A stretch of DNA of 59,226 nt from Methylomicrobium sp. GTDB lineage: Bacteria > Pseudomonadota > Gammaproteobacteria > Methylococcales > Methylomonadaceae. Below are positions 9,214 through 18,532 of this stretch, one piece after another. Location of the stretch: positions 1-59,226 of the forward strand of contig JAGXSU010000137.1 of the NCBI GenBank assembly GCA_018333785.1, written 5' to 3'. Both the position numbers and the translations under genes were made by a program. The notes below the pieces were generated by a model. That model was not told where the DNA came from and did no database searches. It saw only the letters and a program-made list of their open reading frames with translations. Position 1 is the first letter of the stretch. Each line of letters opens with the position of its first letter.

Positions 9214-10296
9214 TTAATACTTGATAATTTCTCGTAATACCGCCGTGGCATAACTCCCCGCCGGTAAAGTAAAACTCAGTTCCAACTCATTTTCAGTTAA
9301 ATACTGCCAACTCAAAGACTCTATATTGATGCGAAGCGGCCGGATATCGGGTTCAAGACCGGCATCGCTCAAGCCCTGAGCTAATTCTGACAAACAGGAA
9401 GGTAAAGATGGATCCAGGTAATCATCCATCTTCATGCCTTTTCCCCATAAAAAAACCGCAGGATGAATCTGTTTTGCCGATAAGCGCTGCACTATCGTTT
9501 CATCCGGCTGTTCCATTGTAAAAAAGCTGTGTGACAAATCGAATACATAAGTATCTCCAGGAAGCGGCTGATTCCAGGTATTTTGCGCCACACGCCGGGC
9601 CAGCAAGCAATTGAACAAATACGATCTTGCTGCCGATAAATAAATACTGCGCTGTTCGCGTTTGCATTTCATGCCTTTGAACATCGCCAAAGCTTTAGTT
9701 ACATTTTGCCCACCATGGCCGAAACGCTGTTCGCCAAAGTAATTGGCAATGCCTTCTTTTTGCAGGGTTTCCAGGTGGCTTTGCGTCAGTGCTTTATCGC
9801 CGACCCACTGCCGGATAACAATTTTAAAACGATTGCCTGATAGTACGCCGCGTTTTAGTTTCCGGGCATGGCGCACTTCCTGAAGCACACGCATCGTATC
9901 CGTTTCTATTAATGACCAATCCGGAGCTTGCTTACCGGGCAACCAGACACTGAACCACTGCGTGGTTACGGCATGCCGGTCTTTTAAACCGGCATAGCTT
10001 ACATCGTGCTGCCTGACGCCTGCGAAACGAGCGAGACAGCGGGCGACATATTCGGTATTTTCGCCTGATTTTTCGATCTGCAGAAAAACGTGTTCCCCTT
10101 CACCTGAGGGTAAAAAAGACAGGTTTTCATATACGAAAAAATCTTCCGGTCTATCCCTAATAGAGCCCTGTCCGGCAGGACCGCCCAATACATAAGGCCA
10201 ATCGGGCAATTCAATCGGTGTTACAACATTATTTTGTGAGTCTTGGGTCAAGGCGAAACCATTAAGGTTTGTAATGTTCAAAGGAATTATAGACAA
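9214..10296 (-). CDS. truD: tRNA pseudouridine(13) synthase
   Basis: TruD converts U13 to pseudouridine in tRNA-Glu. The catalytic motif YAGLKDRHAVTTQWFSV is present near residues 101-117, with the N-terminal RPEDFFVYE, the GNRFKIVIR block and NYFGEQRFGHGGQN. Length of about 360 residues is usual. The start is uncertain: the longest frame begins with TTG at 10296, no ATG lies between it and the conserved N terminus, and the upstream ribosome binding site is weak. It precedes uppP. In many gammaproteobacteria truD adjoins surE; here uppP and smr intervene. Confidence 0.93.
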   Translation of the reverse strand: MSIIPLNITNLNGFALTQDSQNNVVTPIELPDWPYVLGGPAGQGSIRDRPEDFFVYENLSFLPSGEGEHVFLQIEKSGENTEYVARCLARFAGVRQHDVSYAGLKDRHAVTTQWFSVWLPGKQAPDWSLIETDTMRVLQEVRHARKLKRGVLSGNRFKIVIRQWVGDKALTQSHLETLQKEGIANYFGEQRFGHGGQNVTKALAMFKGMKCKREQRSIYLSAARSYLFNCLLARRVAQNTWNQPLPGDTYVFDLSHSFFTMEQPDETIVQRLSAKQIHPAVFLWGKGMKMDDYLDPSLPSCLSELAQGLSDAGLEPDIRPLRINIESLSWQYLTENELELSFTLPAGSYATAVLREIIKY

Positions 10297-10485
10297 GCTC
10301 GAGCCAGATAGTCAGTATCTGCAGGTCAACGCTAAAAGGCAGCATATTTTTGTCCGACGTGCTGTAGGGTATGATCACATAATAACACGACCATGGGCTT
10401 AACTGGACAATCGCAGCTTCGCTGTCTATTATGCAAATCCTGATTATGAAGAAGAAAAATTAGGCCTTCCTTATCTTTCGGTTAC
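10297..10485. other. Intergenic region between truD and repeat copy 1
   Basis: Together with the repeat that follows, this forms a 375-bp gap between the divergent truD and P-ATPase genes. It must hold the truD promoter. A few AT-rich boxes occur (for example TATGAT near 10371), but none has a convincing -35 partner. No RNA gene or small reading frame with a good ribosome binding site was seen. Confidence 0.4.
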
Positions 10486-10646
10486 TATACCTTTCGCACT
10501 TCAAATTTCGGCATTGCCTAAGGCGGCAACGGGGTGTTCGGCAAAGGCTTTGCCAGCAGGGATTCTGGCATAGAGCCTATAGGGATGTATTTACGGCGTC
10601 CTTTGACGGGCACCCCGGTGCCGAATTTCGATCTACGATGGCGATA
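10486..10646 (+). repeat. 161-bp MITE-like dispersed repeat, copy 1
   Basis: First of four copies in the window. It begins TATACCTTTCGCACTTC and ends with a sequence whose reverse complement is similar, giving imperfect inverted termini of about 27 bp (10486-10512 against the last 27 bases). The last bases differ slightly from the other copies (GCGATA rather than GGTATA). Inside are nested palindromes, such as GGCAAAGGCTTTGCC. It ends 25 bp before the P-ATPase start and could influence its expression. Confidence 0.8.
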
Positions 10647-10671
10647 AAGCGATGGCTGATGTTTATACGGC

Positions 10672-13140
10672 ATGGGTATTAATATGGATCATTCGAACCA
10701 GTTTAAACAATTCAACATCGCTCACCAACACAAAAACCGGCTCCGTATTATTGCCCATTGCCTGATCAAAGACGGCGAACGCGCACTGATTCTGCGCATC
10801 CTGTTACTCAAACGCGAAGCGATCAAAGACGTCAAGATTGTTCCTTACATTGGATCAGTCACCCTACGCTATGATGCGGCTCAACTTCCGACAGCCAATC
10901 TGCTGATGCTGCTAGAGGCGATCCTGACGAACGTCGGATTAAAACCCAAACAGGTCATAGATGCGTTGGGGATCAAAAAAACGGCACTCCAGGGTTCAGC
11001 AAAAACCATTAATTTTGCGATCCAGGGCATGAGTTGTTCGTCTTGTGCTTTATATATCGAAATGATGCTGAAGCGAGACCCGAAAGTGTCTCATGCTTCG
11101 GTTAATTTCATCACTGAAACAGCCAGCGTAACCGGCACCCTGTCCAAAAAAGAACTGTTCGCCCTGATCAATGCCAATGGCTATCAGGCCGTTTCCATGG
11201 ACACGATCAGTGAGCGCAAGGAAATGTTCAAGATGGAAAACCGGCATCGCCAAGAAGCCAAAAATCAACTGATCCTCGCCGGCGCATTAAGCTTGCCTAT
11301 TCCGTTACTGAGCATTTTCGGCAAGCGCTCCCTGCCCGTTATTTTGATCCAGGCAACACTGAGTTCAATCGTGGTGTTTTGGAGTGGCAAAGATTTTTTC
11401 AAGAATGCCGCCAGACACGCCAAACAGCGGTCCGCAGATATGGATACACTGATCGCACTGGGCGTTGGCGCCGCATACCTGTATAGCCTGCCCAGTTTGT
11501 TCAGACGCAGCAGTCATGTCTATTTTGAGGCCGCTTCAGGCATTATCGCTTTTGTGTTACTGGGACGGTTTCTGGAAGAAGTGGCCAAAGGCGAAGTCTT
11601 GAGAGACATTCGCAAACTGGTCAATCAACAGCCGCAGGAAGCAACGCTGCTAAAGGGAACGGTCGAAATCCGGATTCCGGTGGAAGATATTTTAGTGGGG
11701 GACATTCTGCTGATTCGTCCCGGCGAAAAAATTCCTGCCGACGGCGAGGTCATTAAAGGCTTGTCCATGGTTAATGAAGCCCCGGTGACCGGGACCGGCG
11801 CCCCCTGCATTAAAGAGGCAGGCCATCAGGTACTGGACGGCAGTATGAACGGCAGCGGCGTCCTTCAGGTGCGGGCTACGGCAACCGGAACCAATACCGT
11901 CTTATCGGGGCTGGTTCATATGGTTGATCAGGCACAAACATCCAAATTACCGATTCAAAAAACGGTGGATAAAATTTCGGCCGTGTTCGTGCCATCCGTT
12001 ATTGTTCTAGCCGGTGTCACTTTCGGCGGCTGGCTGTTTAAGGGTGAAAAACTGGCTCATGCGCTGGCCAATGCCATATCGGTATTGCTGATTTCCTGTC
12101 CATGCGCGCTGGGCCTCGCAACGCCCGCCGCGACAATGGTCGGTACGGGCCAGGCCGCCAGAAAAGGTATCTATATCAGAAACGGGGTTGCGCTTGAAAC
12201 AGCCGCTAATTTACAAATCATTATCTTTGACAAAACCGGCACTATTACAGAAGGCAAGCCGGAAATCAGCGATCTGTTAAATGTGTCGGCTTGGGATGAC
12301 GATACGTTAATACAACTGGCTGCCTCTGCTGAATTTAACTCTGAGCATTTTTTAGCCAAAGCCATAGTCGATTACGCTCGCAGCAAGGACTTGACTATTC
12401 TGGAATCCTCACACTTTCACAGCATTCCTGACCGGGGCGTTCGCGCCACGGTAGGTGAACATGAAGTATTGCTGGGTAATGAACCCTGGTTAAATGAAAA
12501 ACATATCGACCTCGGCGCGTTAGCGGCAACGGCAAAAAAACTGAGCGCTTTGGGAAGAACGCTTGTTTTTTTGGCGATCGATAATCAACCTTGCGCGTTA
12601 TTTGCATTTATCGATCCTATCCGGCCCCATGCCAGGGAAGTTATCCAGAAACTGCATGACATGGGCATCCAAACCTTGATGGTAACCGGTGATACGGAAC
12701 AGGCCGCTAATCAAATTGCAGGGGAAGTCGGCATTACGACAGTGATTGCTGATGCCAGCCCGGCCAGAAAACTCAAAATCATTCGTGATCTGCAGAGCCA
12801 GGGCAAGCACGTTGCGATGGTAGGCGACGGCATCAATGATGCGCCGGCTCTTGCCGCCGCCGATGTGGGCATGTCCATAGGCAAAGCTACCGGCATTGCG
12901 ATTGAAACCTCCGATCTGATTTTGATTAACGGTGATATCGCTCAAGTCGCTGAATCAATAGAATTGAGCGGCAGAACATTGGCTGTCATCAAGCAAAATC
13001 TTTTCTGGGCCTTCAGCTATAACGCTCTGGCGATTCCGGTTGCAATGGCCGGGCGGCTCAATCCGCTGATTGCATCCGGCGCGATGGCTTTAAGCTCGGT
13101 TTCGGTAATAGCCAATTCACTGCGACTCAAAGACAAATAG
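10672..13140 (+). CDS. Copper-type (P1B) P-type ATPase with altered catalytic motifs
   Basis: The 822-residue heavy-metal P-ATPase has a degenerate N-terminal HMA-like region without CxxC (about 15-80), a true HMA domain (CSSC at 122-125), the membrane metal site CPC (476-478), the phosphorylation motif DKTGT (Asp520), TGD and GDGINDAP. C-terminal helices carry the YN and MxxSS residues typical of Cu+ exporters. Unusual features are that the actuator loop reads TGT (373-375) instead of TGE, losing the dephosphorylation Glu, and the nucleotide-domain HP motif reads HF (His559-Phe560). It may be impaired or specialised in pumping or sensing. The start may be ATG 10672 or 10684. It is flanked by two direct copies of the 161-bp repeat. 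Confidence 0.88.
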   Translation: MGINMDHSNQFKQFNIAHQHKNRLRIIAHCLIKDGERALILRILLLKREAIKDVKIVPYIGSVTLRYDAAQLPTANLLMLLEAILTNVGLKPKQVIDALGIKKTALQGSAKTINFAIQGMSCSSCALYIEMMLKRDPKVSHASVNFITETASVTGTLSKKELFALINANGYQAVSMDTISERKEMFKMENRHRQEAKNQLILAGALSLPIPLLSIFGKRSLPVILIQATLSSIVVFWSGKDFFKNAARHAKQRSADMDTLIALGVGAAYLYSLPSLFRRSSHVYFEAASGIIAFVLLGRFLEEVAKGEVLRDIRKLVNQQPQEATLLKGTVEIRIPVEDILVGDILLIRPGEKIPADGEVIKGLSMVNEAPVTGTGAPCIKEAGHQVLDGSMNGSGVLQVRATATGTNTVLSGLVHMVDQAQTSKLPIQKTVDKISAVFVPSVIVLAGVTFGGWLFKGEKLAHALANAISVLLISCPCALGLATPAATMVGTGQAARKGIYIRNGVALETAANLQIIIFDKTGTITEGKPEISDLLNVSAWDDDTLIQLAASAEFNSEHFLAKAIVDYARSKDLTILESSHFHSIPDRGVRATVGEHEVLLGNEPWLNEKHIDLGALAATAKKLSALGRTLVFLAIDNQPCALFAFIDPIRPHAREVIQKLHDMGIQTLMVTGDTEQAANQIAGEVGITTVIADASPARKLKIIRDLQSQGKHVAMVGDGINDAPALAAADVGMSIGKATGIAIETSDLILINGDIAQVAESIELSGRTLAVIKQNLFWAFSYNALAIPVAMAGRLNPLIASGAMALSSVSVIANSLRLKDK

Positions 13141-13170
13141 ACACATAAAAGCGTTTAATATGTCTGAATT

Positions 13171-13331
13171 TATACCTTTCGCACTTCAAATTTCGGCTGT
13201 GCCAAAGGAGGCAACGGGTTGTTCCGCAAAGGCTATGCCAGCATGGATGCTGGCATAGAGCCTATAGGGATGTATTTACGGCGTCTTTTGACGGACACCC
13301 CGGTGCCGAATTTCGATCTACGATGGATATA
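13171..13331 (+). repeat. 161-bp MITE-like dispersed repeat, copy 2
   Basis: Same orientation and length as copy 1, beginning 30 bp after the P-ATPase stop. It contains the internal palindrome CCAGCATGGATGCTGG and the inverted termini starting TATACCTTTCGC. With copy 1 it forms direct repeats enclosing the P-ATPase gene. Confidence 0.8.
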
Positions 13332-13540
13332 ACTTCTTTATGTTTTAAACCTTGTGCAATAAAGTCTTAGCCAACAAGGCAGATTGTTTCACTGTGCATA
13401 ATCCGCCTATTCGCCTGCCCTAACAGTAAGCAGCTTTGGTAATGACTTTATGAAAATATCTGCTCGTTGTGGCGATACCTGATTAATTTTTTCGCATCGC
13501 CAATACCCGGTATGACTAAAGTCTAACCTGCATTAAAAGG
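13332..13540. promoter_or_regulatory. Upstream region of the pyruvate:ferredoxin oxidoreductase gene
   Basis: The 209 bp between repeat copy 2 and the oxidoreductase should contain its promoter. An inverted repeat TGGCGAT (about 13472) with ATCGCCA (about 13496-13502) is a possible operator or hairpin. No confident -10/-35 pair was assigned. The ribosome binding site AAAAGG touches the first ATG (13541) but sits 9 bases before the second ATG (13550), favouring the second start. Confidence 0.35.
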
Positions 13541-16500
13541 ATGGCTGCCATGCATAACTCTAAAATCACCATTGACGGCAATGAAGCGGCAGCCCATGTC
13601 GCTTATTTAACCAACGAAGTCATTGCCATTTACCCCATCACTCCCGCTTCACCCATGGGCGAACTAGCCGACAAATGGGCGTCGGAAAATCGCAAGAACA
13701 TCTGGGGCACGACACCCAGCGTCATAGAAATGCAAAGCGAAGGTGGGGCCGCCGGGGCCATACACGGCGCACTCCAGAATGGCGCTCTGGCAACTACGTT
13801 TACCGCTTCCCAGGGCTTGCTACTGATGATTCCCAATATGTACAAGATTGCCGGGGAACTTACTCCGGCCGTTTTTCATATCGCGGCACGGTCTATAGCC
13901 AGTCAGGCTTTGTCTATTTTTGGCGACCACAGCGATGTGATGTCGGCACGAGCGACTGGCTTTGCCTTCCTGGCCTCCAACTCCGTTCAGGAGGTCATGG
14001 ATTTTGCATTGATTGCTCAAGCGGCAACGCTTAAAGCCCGCATTCCTATCCTCCATTTCTTTGACGGTTTCAGAACTTCGCACGAGGTTGCCAGTATAGA
14101 ACCAGTCAGTACCGAAACCGTGCGGGCACTGATCGATGACGATCTTGTTCAGGCACACCGCCAGCGGGCATTGTCGCCGGAACACCCGGTGTTACGCGGC
14201 AGCACACAAAATCCTGATGTATTCTTTCAGGCGCGGGAGTCGGTGACGCCTTTCTACCAAGCCATGCCGGGTATTGTTCAAGAAATCATGGATCGCTTCG
14301 CCGCATTAACCGGCCGTCACTATCATATTTTTGACTATACCGGCCCTGCCGATGCGGATAAAGTCATCATCCTGATGGGTTCTGGCGCTGAAACCGTTGA
14401 AGAAACGCTGTGCCACCTGAACGAAAGCGGAGAAAAGAACGGCCTGTTGAAAGTCCGCCTGTACCGGCCATTTTGTCCGGAAGCCTTGCTGGCGGCACTT
14501 CCATCGACGGTTCGCAGCATTGCGGTTTTGGATAGAACCAAGGAACCCGGGGCCGATGGAGAGCCTCTTTATAAAGATGTGATCACCGCTGTGGCGCAGG
14601 ATCAGATGAACGATAATCCGCGTTTTAGCCGCTTACCGCGGGTTATCGGGGGCCGCTACGGTTTATCATCCAAAGAATTTACACCGGGCATGGTCAAGGC
14701 CGTCTATGATGAATTGAGCCTGACCCAGCCCAAGCAGCCGTTTACGATCGGTATTATCGATGATGTCAGCCTTACCAGCCTCTCCTGGGACCCCTCATTC
14801 AGAAGCGATGCATCCAAACAAACGTTCAGTGCAATTTTTTATGGCTTAGGCAGTGACGGCACGGTCAGCGCGAATAAAAATTCAATTAAAATTATCGGCG
14901 ATAAAACCCAAAGCTACGCTCAAGGTTATTTTGTTTACGATTCCAAAAAAGCCGGTGCGGTGACCGTTTCACATTTGCGCTTTGGGAGCGATAAGATTCG
15001 CTCCAGTTATCTGATCGAGGATCACGAAGCCCGCTTTGTCGCTTGCCACCAGCCGGTTTTTCTGGAGCGTTACCCGATGCTGGATAAAGCCGCCCCCGGC
15101 AGTGTTTTTTTGTTAAACACCGCTTTACCGATTGAAGAAGTGTGGTCCTCATTGCCCCGTTCCATGCAAACCGCACTGATAGAAAAGCACATCGAGTTTT
15201 ATGTGATCGATGCTTATGCCATCGCTCAAGCCTGCGGCATGGGTCGCTTGATCAATACCGTCATGCAGAGCTGCTTTTTTGCCCTGGTCAGTATTATTCC
15301 CAAAACAGAAGCCATTGACGCAATCAAGAATGCGGTACAAAAAACCTATGCAAAAGCCGGAAAACGGATTCTGGATGCCAATCTAAAAGCCATAGACGCG
15401 GCACTGGCCGGACTCCACCAAGTCGCCGTTCCGGCTCAAGTCAGCAGCACTCATGAAATACCGCATTCCGTCTCAGACGATGCCCCGTCTTTCATACGTG
15501 AAGTTACCGGCGAAATCATGTCCGGACGGGGTGACGCCATCCCGGTTAGTCGCTTTTCCGCTGACGGCACATTTCCTACCGGCACTTCTCGCCTGGATAA
15601 ACGCAATCTGGCATTACAGATTCCGGTTTGGGAGCCGGATATTTGTACGCAATGCGGCAAGTGTGTATTCGTTTGTCCCCATTCGGTCATTCGCAGTAAA
15701 TTATTTACCGATGACAGCGTTGCCGATGCACCCGAGACGTTCAAGCATGTTCCGGTGCTAAGCAAAGCCTTTGGCAACGGCCTTCAGATCAGTTATCAGG
15801 TCTCTCCTGAAGACTGTACCGGGTGTAATCTTTGCGTTGAAGTCTGCCCGATTCGCGACCGGGAAAATCCCGCTCGCAAAGCCTTGAATATGGCCCCCCA
15901 ACCGCCCTTGCGTGAACAGGAAAGCATCAACTGGGATTTTTTCGAGCATCTGCCAGAATACGCCCGTACCGGATTGCATCACAACAAAATCCCTGAAGCC
16001 ATGCATTTGCAACCGCTGTTTGAGTTTTCAAGTGCCTGCGTCGGCTGTGGTGAAACTCCTTATATCCGCCTCGCGACCCAGTTATTCGGTGACCGCATGG
16101 TCGTTGCCAATGCAACCGGCTGTTCATCGATTTATGGCGGAAATCTGCCGACAACACCGTGGACAAAAAATGCACAAGGCCGGGGACCGGCATGGGCTAA
16201 CTCACTCTTCGAAGATAACGCTGAATTCGGCTTGGGCATGCGCATAGCCATCGATAAACAAAGAGAGTATGCGGCCGAATTACTGTTGTCGTTACGCGAA
16301 ATGGCCGGTGCGGAGTTGGTAGATACCATCCTACACGCCGATCAAAATGATGAGGCGGGTATTTATGAGCAACGTGAGCGGATCGAACAATTAAAACACA
16401 GACTGTCCGGATTGCCGGGGGCCACGCCCAAATACCTGCTGAGCGTCATCGACACGTTGATCAAACGCAGTGTCTGGATCATAGGCGGCGACGGCTGGGG

Positions 16501-17146
16501 ATATGATATCGGTTTTGGCGGTTTGGATCATGTTTTCGCGGCGGGACGCAATGTGAATATTCTGTTACTGGACACCGAAGTTTATTCCAACACCGGCGGC
16601 CAAACATCCAAATCGACACCGCGCGGCGCTATTGCAAAGTTTTCTGCCGGGGGCAAAAGCACGCCGAAAAAAGATCTTGCCAGGCTGGCCATGGATTATG
16701 AACACGTGTATGTCGCGCAAGTGGCATACGGTGCAAAAGACACCCAGACCCTGCGCGCTTTTCTCGAAGCCGAATCCTATCCCGGAACATCATTGATCAT
16801 TGCTTACAGCCCCTGTATCGCTCATGGCGTTGACTTATCGAACAATCTGCGGCAACAGGATATGGCCGTCCGTTCCGGACATTGGCCACTGTTACGATAC
16901 GATCCCCGCGCCGCCGATTCAGGCCACAACCCCTTACAATTGGACAGTCAGAAACCCTCCATCCCCTTCCGGGATTATGCGATGACGGAAGCCCGGTTCA
17001 GCATGCTCAGCAGAACCCATCCTGACGAATCTGAAAAATTCATGCGCCAATCACAACAGGATGTGAATAAACGTTACCAGTATTACCGGGATTTGGCGGA
17101 TAAGCTCTTTGAAAAGAAGGCCGATACCAAAGGAGAAAAAGCATGA
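13541..17146 (+). CDS. nifJ: Pyruvate:ferredoxin (flavodoxin) oxidoreductase, NifJ type
   Basis: This homodimeric-type enzyme oxidises pyruvate to acetyl-CoA and CO2, reducing ferredoxin or flavodoxin. All domains are in one 1201-residue chain: N-terminal pyrimidine-binding domain (IAIYPITPASPMGE), the TPP-partner and CoA domains, two 4Fe-4S ferredoxin motifs (CTQCGKC at about 701 and CTGCNLC at about 758), and a C-terminal TPP domain with CVGCGETPYIRL, GGDGWGYDIGFGG and SNTGGQTSKSTP. The start could be the Met four codons in (13550), better spaced from AAAAGG. It overlaps the next gene by 4 bp. Roles in nitrogen fixation or micro-oxic fermentation are plausible from the family; no nif gene is visible nearby. 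Confidence 0.95.
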   Translation: MAAMHNSKITIDGNEAAAHVAYLTNEVIAIYPITPASPMGELADKWASENRKNIWGTTPSVIEMQSEGGAAGAIHGALQNGALATTFTASQGLLLMIPNMYKIAGELTPAVFHIAARSIASQALSIFGDHSDVMSARATGFAFLASNSVQEVMDFALIAQAATLKARIPILHFFDGFRTSHEVASIEPVSTETVRALIDDDLVQAHRQRALSPEHPVLRGSTQNPDVFFQARESVTPFYQAMPGIVQEIMDRFAALTGRHYHIFDYTGPADADKVIILMGSGAETVEETLCHLNESGEKNGLLKVRLYRPFCPEALLAALPSTVRSIAVLDRTKEPGADGEPLYKDVITAVAQDQMNDNPRFSRLPRVIGGRYGLSSKEFTPGMVKAVYDELSLTQPKQPFTIGIIDDVSLTSLSWDPSFRSDASKQTFSAIFYGLGSDGTVSANKNSIKIIGDKTQSYAQGYFVYDSKKAGAVTVSHLRFGSDKIRSSYLIEDHEARFVACHQPVFLERYPMLDKAAPGSVFLLNTALPIEEVWSSLPRSMQTALIEKHIEFYVIDAYAIAQACGMGRLINTVMQSCFFALVSIIPKTEAIDAIKNAVQKTYAKAGKRILDANLKAIDAALAGLHQVAVPAQVSSTHEIPHSVSDDAPSFIREVTGEIMSGRGDAIPVSRFSADGTFPTGTSRLDKRNLALQIPVWEPDICTQCGKCVFVCPHSVIRSKLFTDDSVADAPETFKHVPVLSKAFGNGLQISYQVSPEDCTGCNLCVEVCPIRDRENPARKALNMAPQPPLREQESINWDFFEHLPEYARTGLHHNKIPEAMHLQPLFEFSSACVGCGETPYIRLATQLFGDRMVVANATGCSSIYGGNLPTTPWTKNAQGRGPAWANSLFEDNAEFGLGMRIAIDKQREYAAELLLSLREMAGAELVDTILHADQNDEAGIYEQRERIEQLKHRLSGLPGATPKYLLSVIDTLIKRSVWIIGGDGWGYDIGFGGLDHVFAAGRNVNILLLDTEVYSNTGGQTSKSTPRGAIAKFSAGGKSTPKKDLARLAMDYEHVYVAQVAYGAKDTQTLRAFLEAESYPGTSLIIAYSPCIAHGVDLSNNLRQQDMAVRSGHWPLLRYDPRAADSGHNPLQLDSQKPSIPFRDYAMTEARFSMLSRTHPDESEKFMRQSQQDVNKRYQYYRDLADKLFEKKADTKGEKA

Positions 17147-18162
17147 ACAGCATCGATCTGACCACCGACTATTTAGGCTTGAAACTGACCAATCCACTGA
17201 TTGCCTCGGCTTCGCCGCTTTCGCGCAGTATTGACAGCGCCAGACAACTGGAGGATGCAGGTGCTGCAGCGATTGTCATGTATTCGTTATTTGAGGAAGA
17301 GTTGCGCCATCAGGAAGAGGAGACCGCCCGATTCATGATCCATCAAGAGATAGGCTTTGGTGAAGCGGATAGTTTTCTGCCCTTTGATGACCGGTTTGAA
17401 CATGGCTTGGATCAGTACCTTAACCAGTTGAGCGCATTAAAGAATGCGCTGGATATACCGGTTATTGCCAGCCTTAATGGCGTCTCGCTGGATGGCTGGG
17501 TGGACCACGGAAAATTACTTCAGGAAGCAGGCGCGGATGCTCTGGAGTTAAATGTCTATTATCTGAGCAGCCGGATTGAAGAATCGGGAGAAGCGATAGA
17601 ATCGCGTTACGTGACATTGCTTGAAGCCTTGCGTAGACAAGTATCCATTCCCATTGCGATGAAACTCTCGCCCTATTTCAGCAGTCCGGCGCATTTTATT
17701 AAACGGCTCGATCAGGCCGGTGCCGATGCCGTGGTATTGTTTAACCGCTTTTACCAACCCGATATCGATCTGGATACGCTGCAAGTCATCTCGCAACTGC
17801 AATGGTCTCGCTCAGCGGATATTCAACTGTCATTACGCTGGGTCGCGTTACTGTATGGAAAACTCAATTTGTCCCTGGCCACCACCAGCGGCGCGCACAA
17901 TGCTAACGACGTGTTGAAATTACTGCTCGCCGGCGCCGATGCCATTCAGTTATGTTCAGTACTGCTAGAGCACGGACCAGCTTTTCTGAGCACTATCAAA
18001 GAGGGTCTGACTCGCTGGCTGGAAACCAAAGAATATGCGGCAGTATCCGAGATCAAAGGTTTATTGAGCCAGAAACAAATCTCAAATCCGCAGGTTTTTG
18101 AACGGTCAAATTATATCAACCTGCTTGACGGTTACAGCCGGTCGGAAGGGGTCAGAAGCTAA
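17143..18162 (+). CDS. Dihydroorotate dehydrogenase-like TIM-barrel flavoprotein
   Basis: The 339-residue protein has the fold of PyrD/PreA-type FMN enzymes: GLKLTNPLIASASPLS at the N terminus, an ELN strand at the flavin site, IPIAMKLSPYFS with the conserved Lys, GADAVVLFNR, and the C-terminal GADAIQLCSVLLEHG phosphate-binding region. The NxxCPN/NxSxPN catalytic loop of true dihydroorotate dehydrogenases reads LNVYYLSS, so it is probably not a pyrimidine-synthesis enzyme. Its start overlaps the nifJ stop (ATGA at 17143-17146). The coupling suggests a redox partner or accessory of pyruvate:ferredoxin oxidoreductase, which is inference. Confidence 0.8.
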   Translation: MNSIDLTTDYLGLKLTNPLIASASPLSRSIDSARQLEDAGAAAIVMYSLFEEELRHQEEETARFMIHQEIGFGEADSFLPFDDRFEHGLDQYLNQLSALKNALDIPVIASLNGVSLDGWVDHGKLLQEAGADALELNVYYLSSRIEESGEAIESRYVTLLEALRRQVSIPIAMKLSPYFSSPAHFIKRLDQAGADAVVLFNRFYQPDIDLDTLQVISQLQWSRSADIQLSLRWVALLYGKLNLSLATTSGAHNANDVLKLLLAGADAIQLCSVLLEHGPAFLSTIKEGLTRWLETKEYAAVSEIKGLLSQKQISNPQVFERSNYINLLDGYSRSEGVRS

Positions 18163-18202
18163 CTGTCAACTGAATGAAGGGTCAATAGCCGAATGTCATT
18201 CT

Positions 18203-18532
18203 CTACTTTTTATCGATGGGATAAAGTGAGGAGACATTTCCCGCCGGTGAGGTTTGTGATTCTCCAGCGAATATTTTGGCCGGCCCACGTTTTTTGACCT
18301 GATCAATCCGGATTATTTTGTGCATCGGTATAAAGGAGCGATTAACGTTTTCAAACTCTGAGCGCAATTTTTCTTCGGTAGGATCGATCAATATGGCGCT
18401 TTTCTCACCAAAAACGAAGTCTTCTACCGTCACAAAACCATAGATATCGCTTTGATAAACATTTTTAGCGTAGATTTCATAGATCTGGTCTTGATTGACA
18501 AAAACAACCTTGTATAAGTGTTTATCCGACAT
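18203..18532 (-). CDS. DUF1820 family protein
   Basis: A small soluble protein of 109 residues with the DUF1820 pattern: YKVVFVNQDQIYEIYAKNV, GFVTVEDFVFGE and SFIPMHKIIRIDQVKKRG. The family is conserved in gammaproteobacteria and has no established function. It is encoded convergently to the dihydroorotate-dehydrogenase-like gene. ATG at 18532 is the natural start; the GGGAGG about 18 bases upstream is too distant to be a standard ribosome binding site. Confidence 0.85.
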   Translation of the reverse strand: MSDKHLYKVVFVNQDQIYEIYAKNVYQSDIYGFVTVEDFVFGEKSAILIDPTEEKLRSEFENVNRSFIPMHKIIRIDQVKKRGPAKIFAGESQTSPAGNVSSLYPIDKK

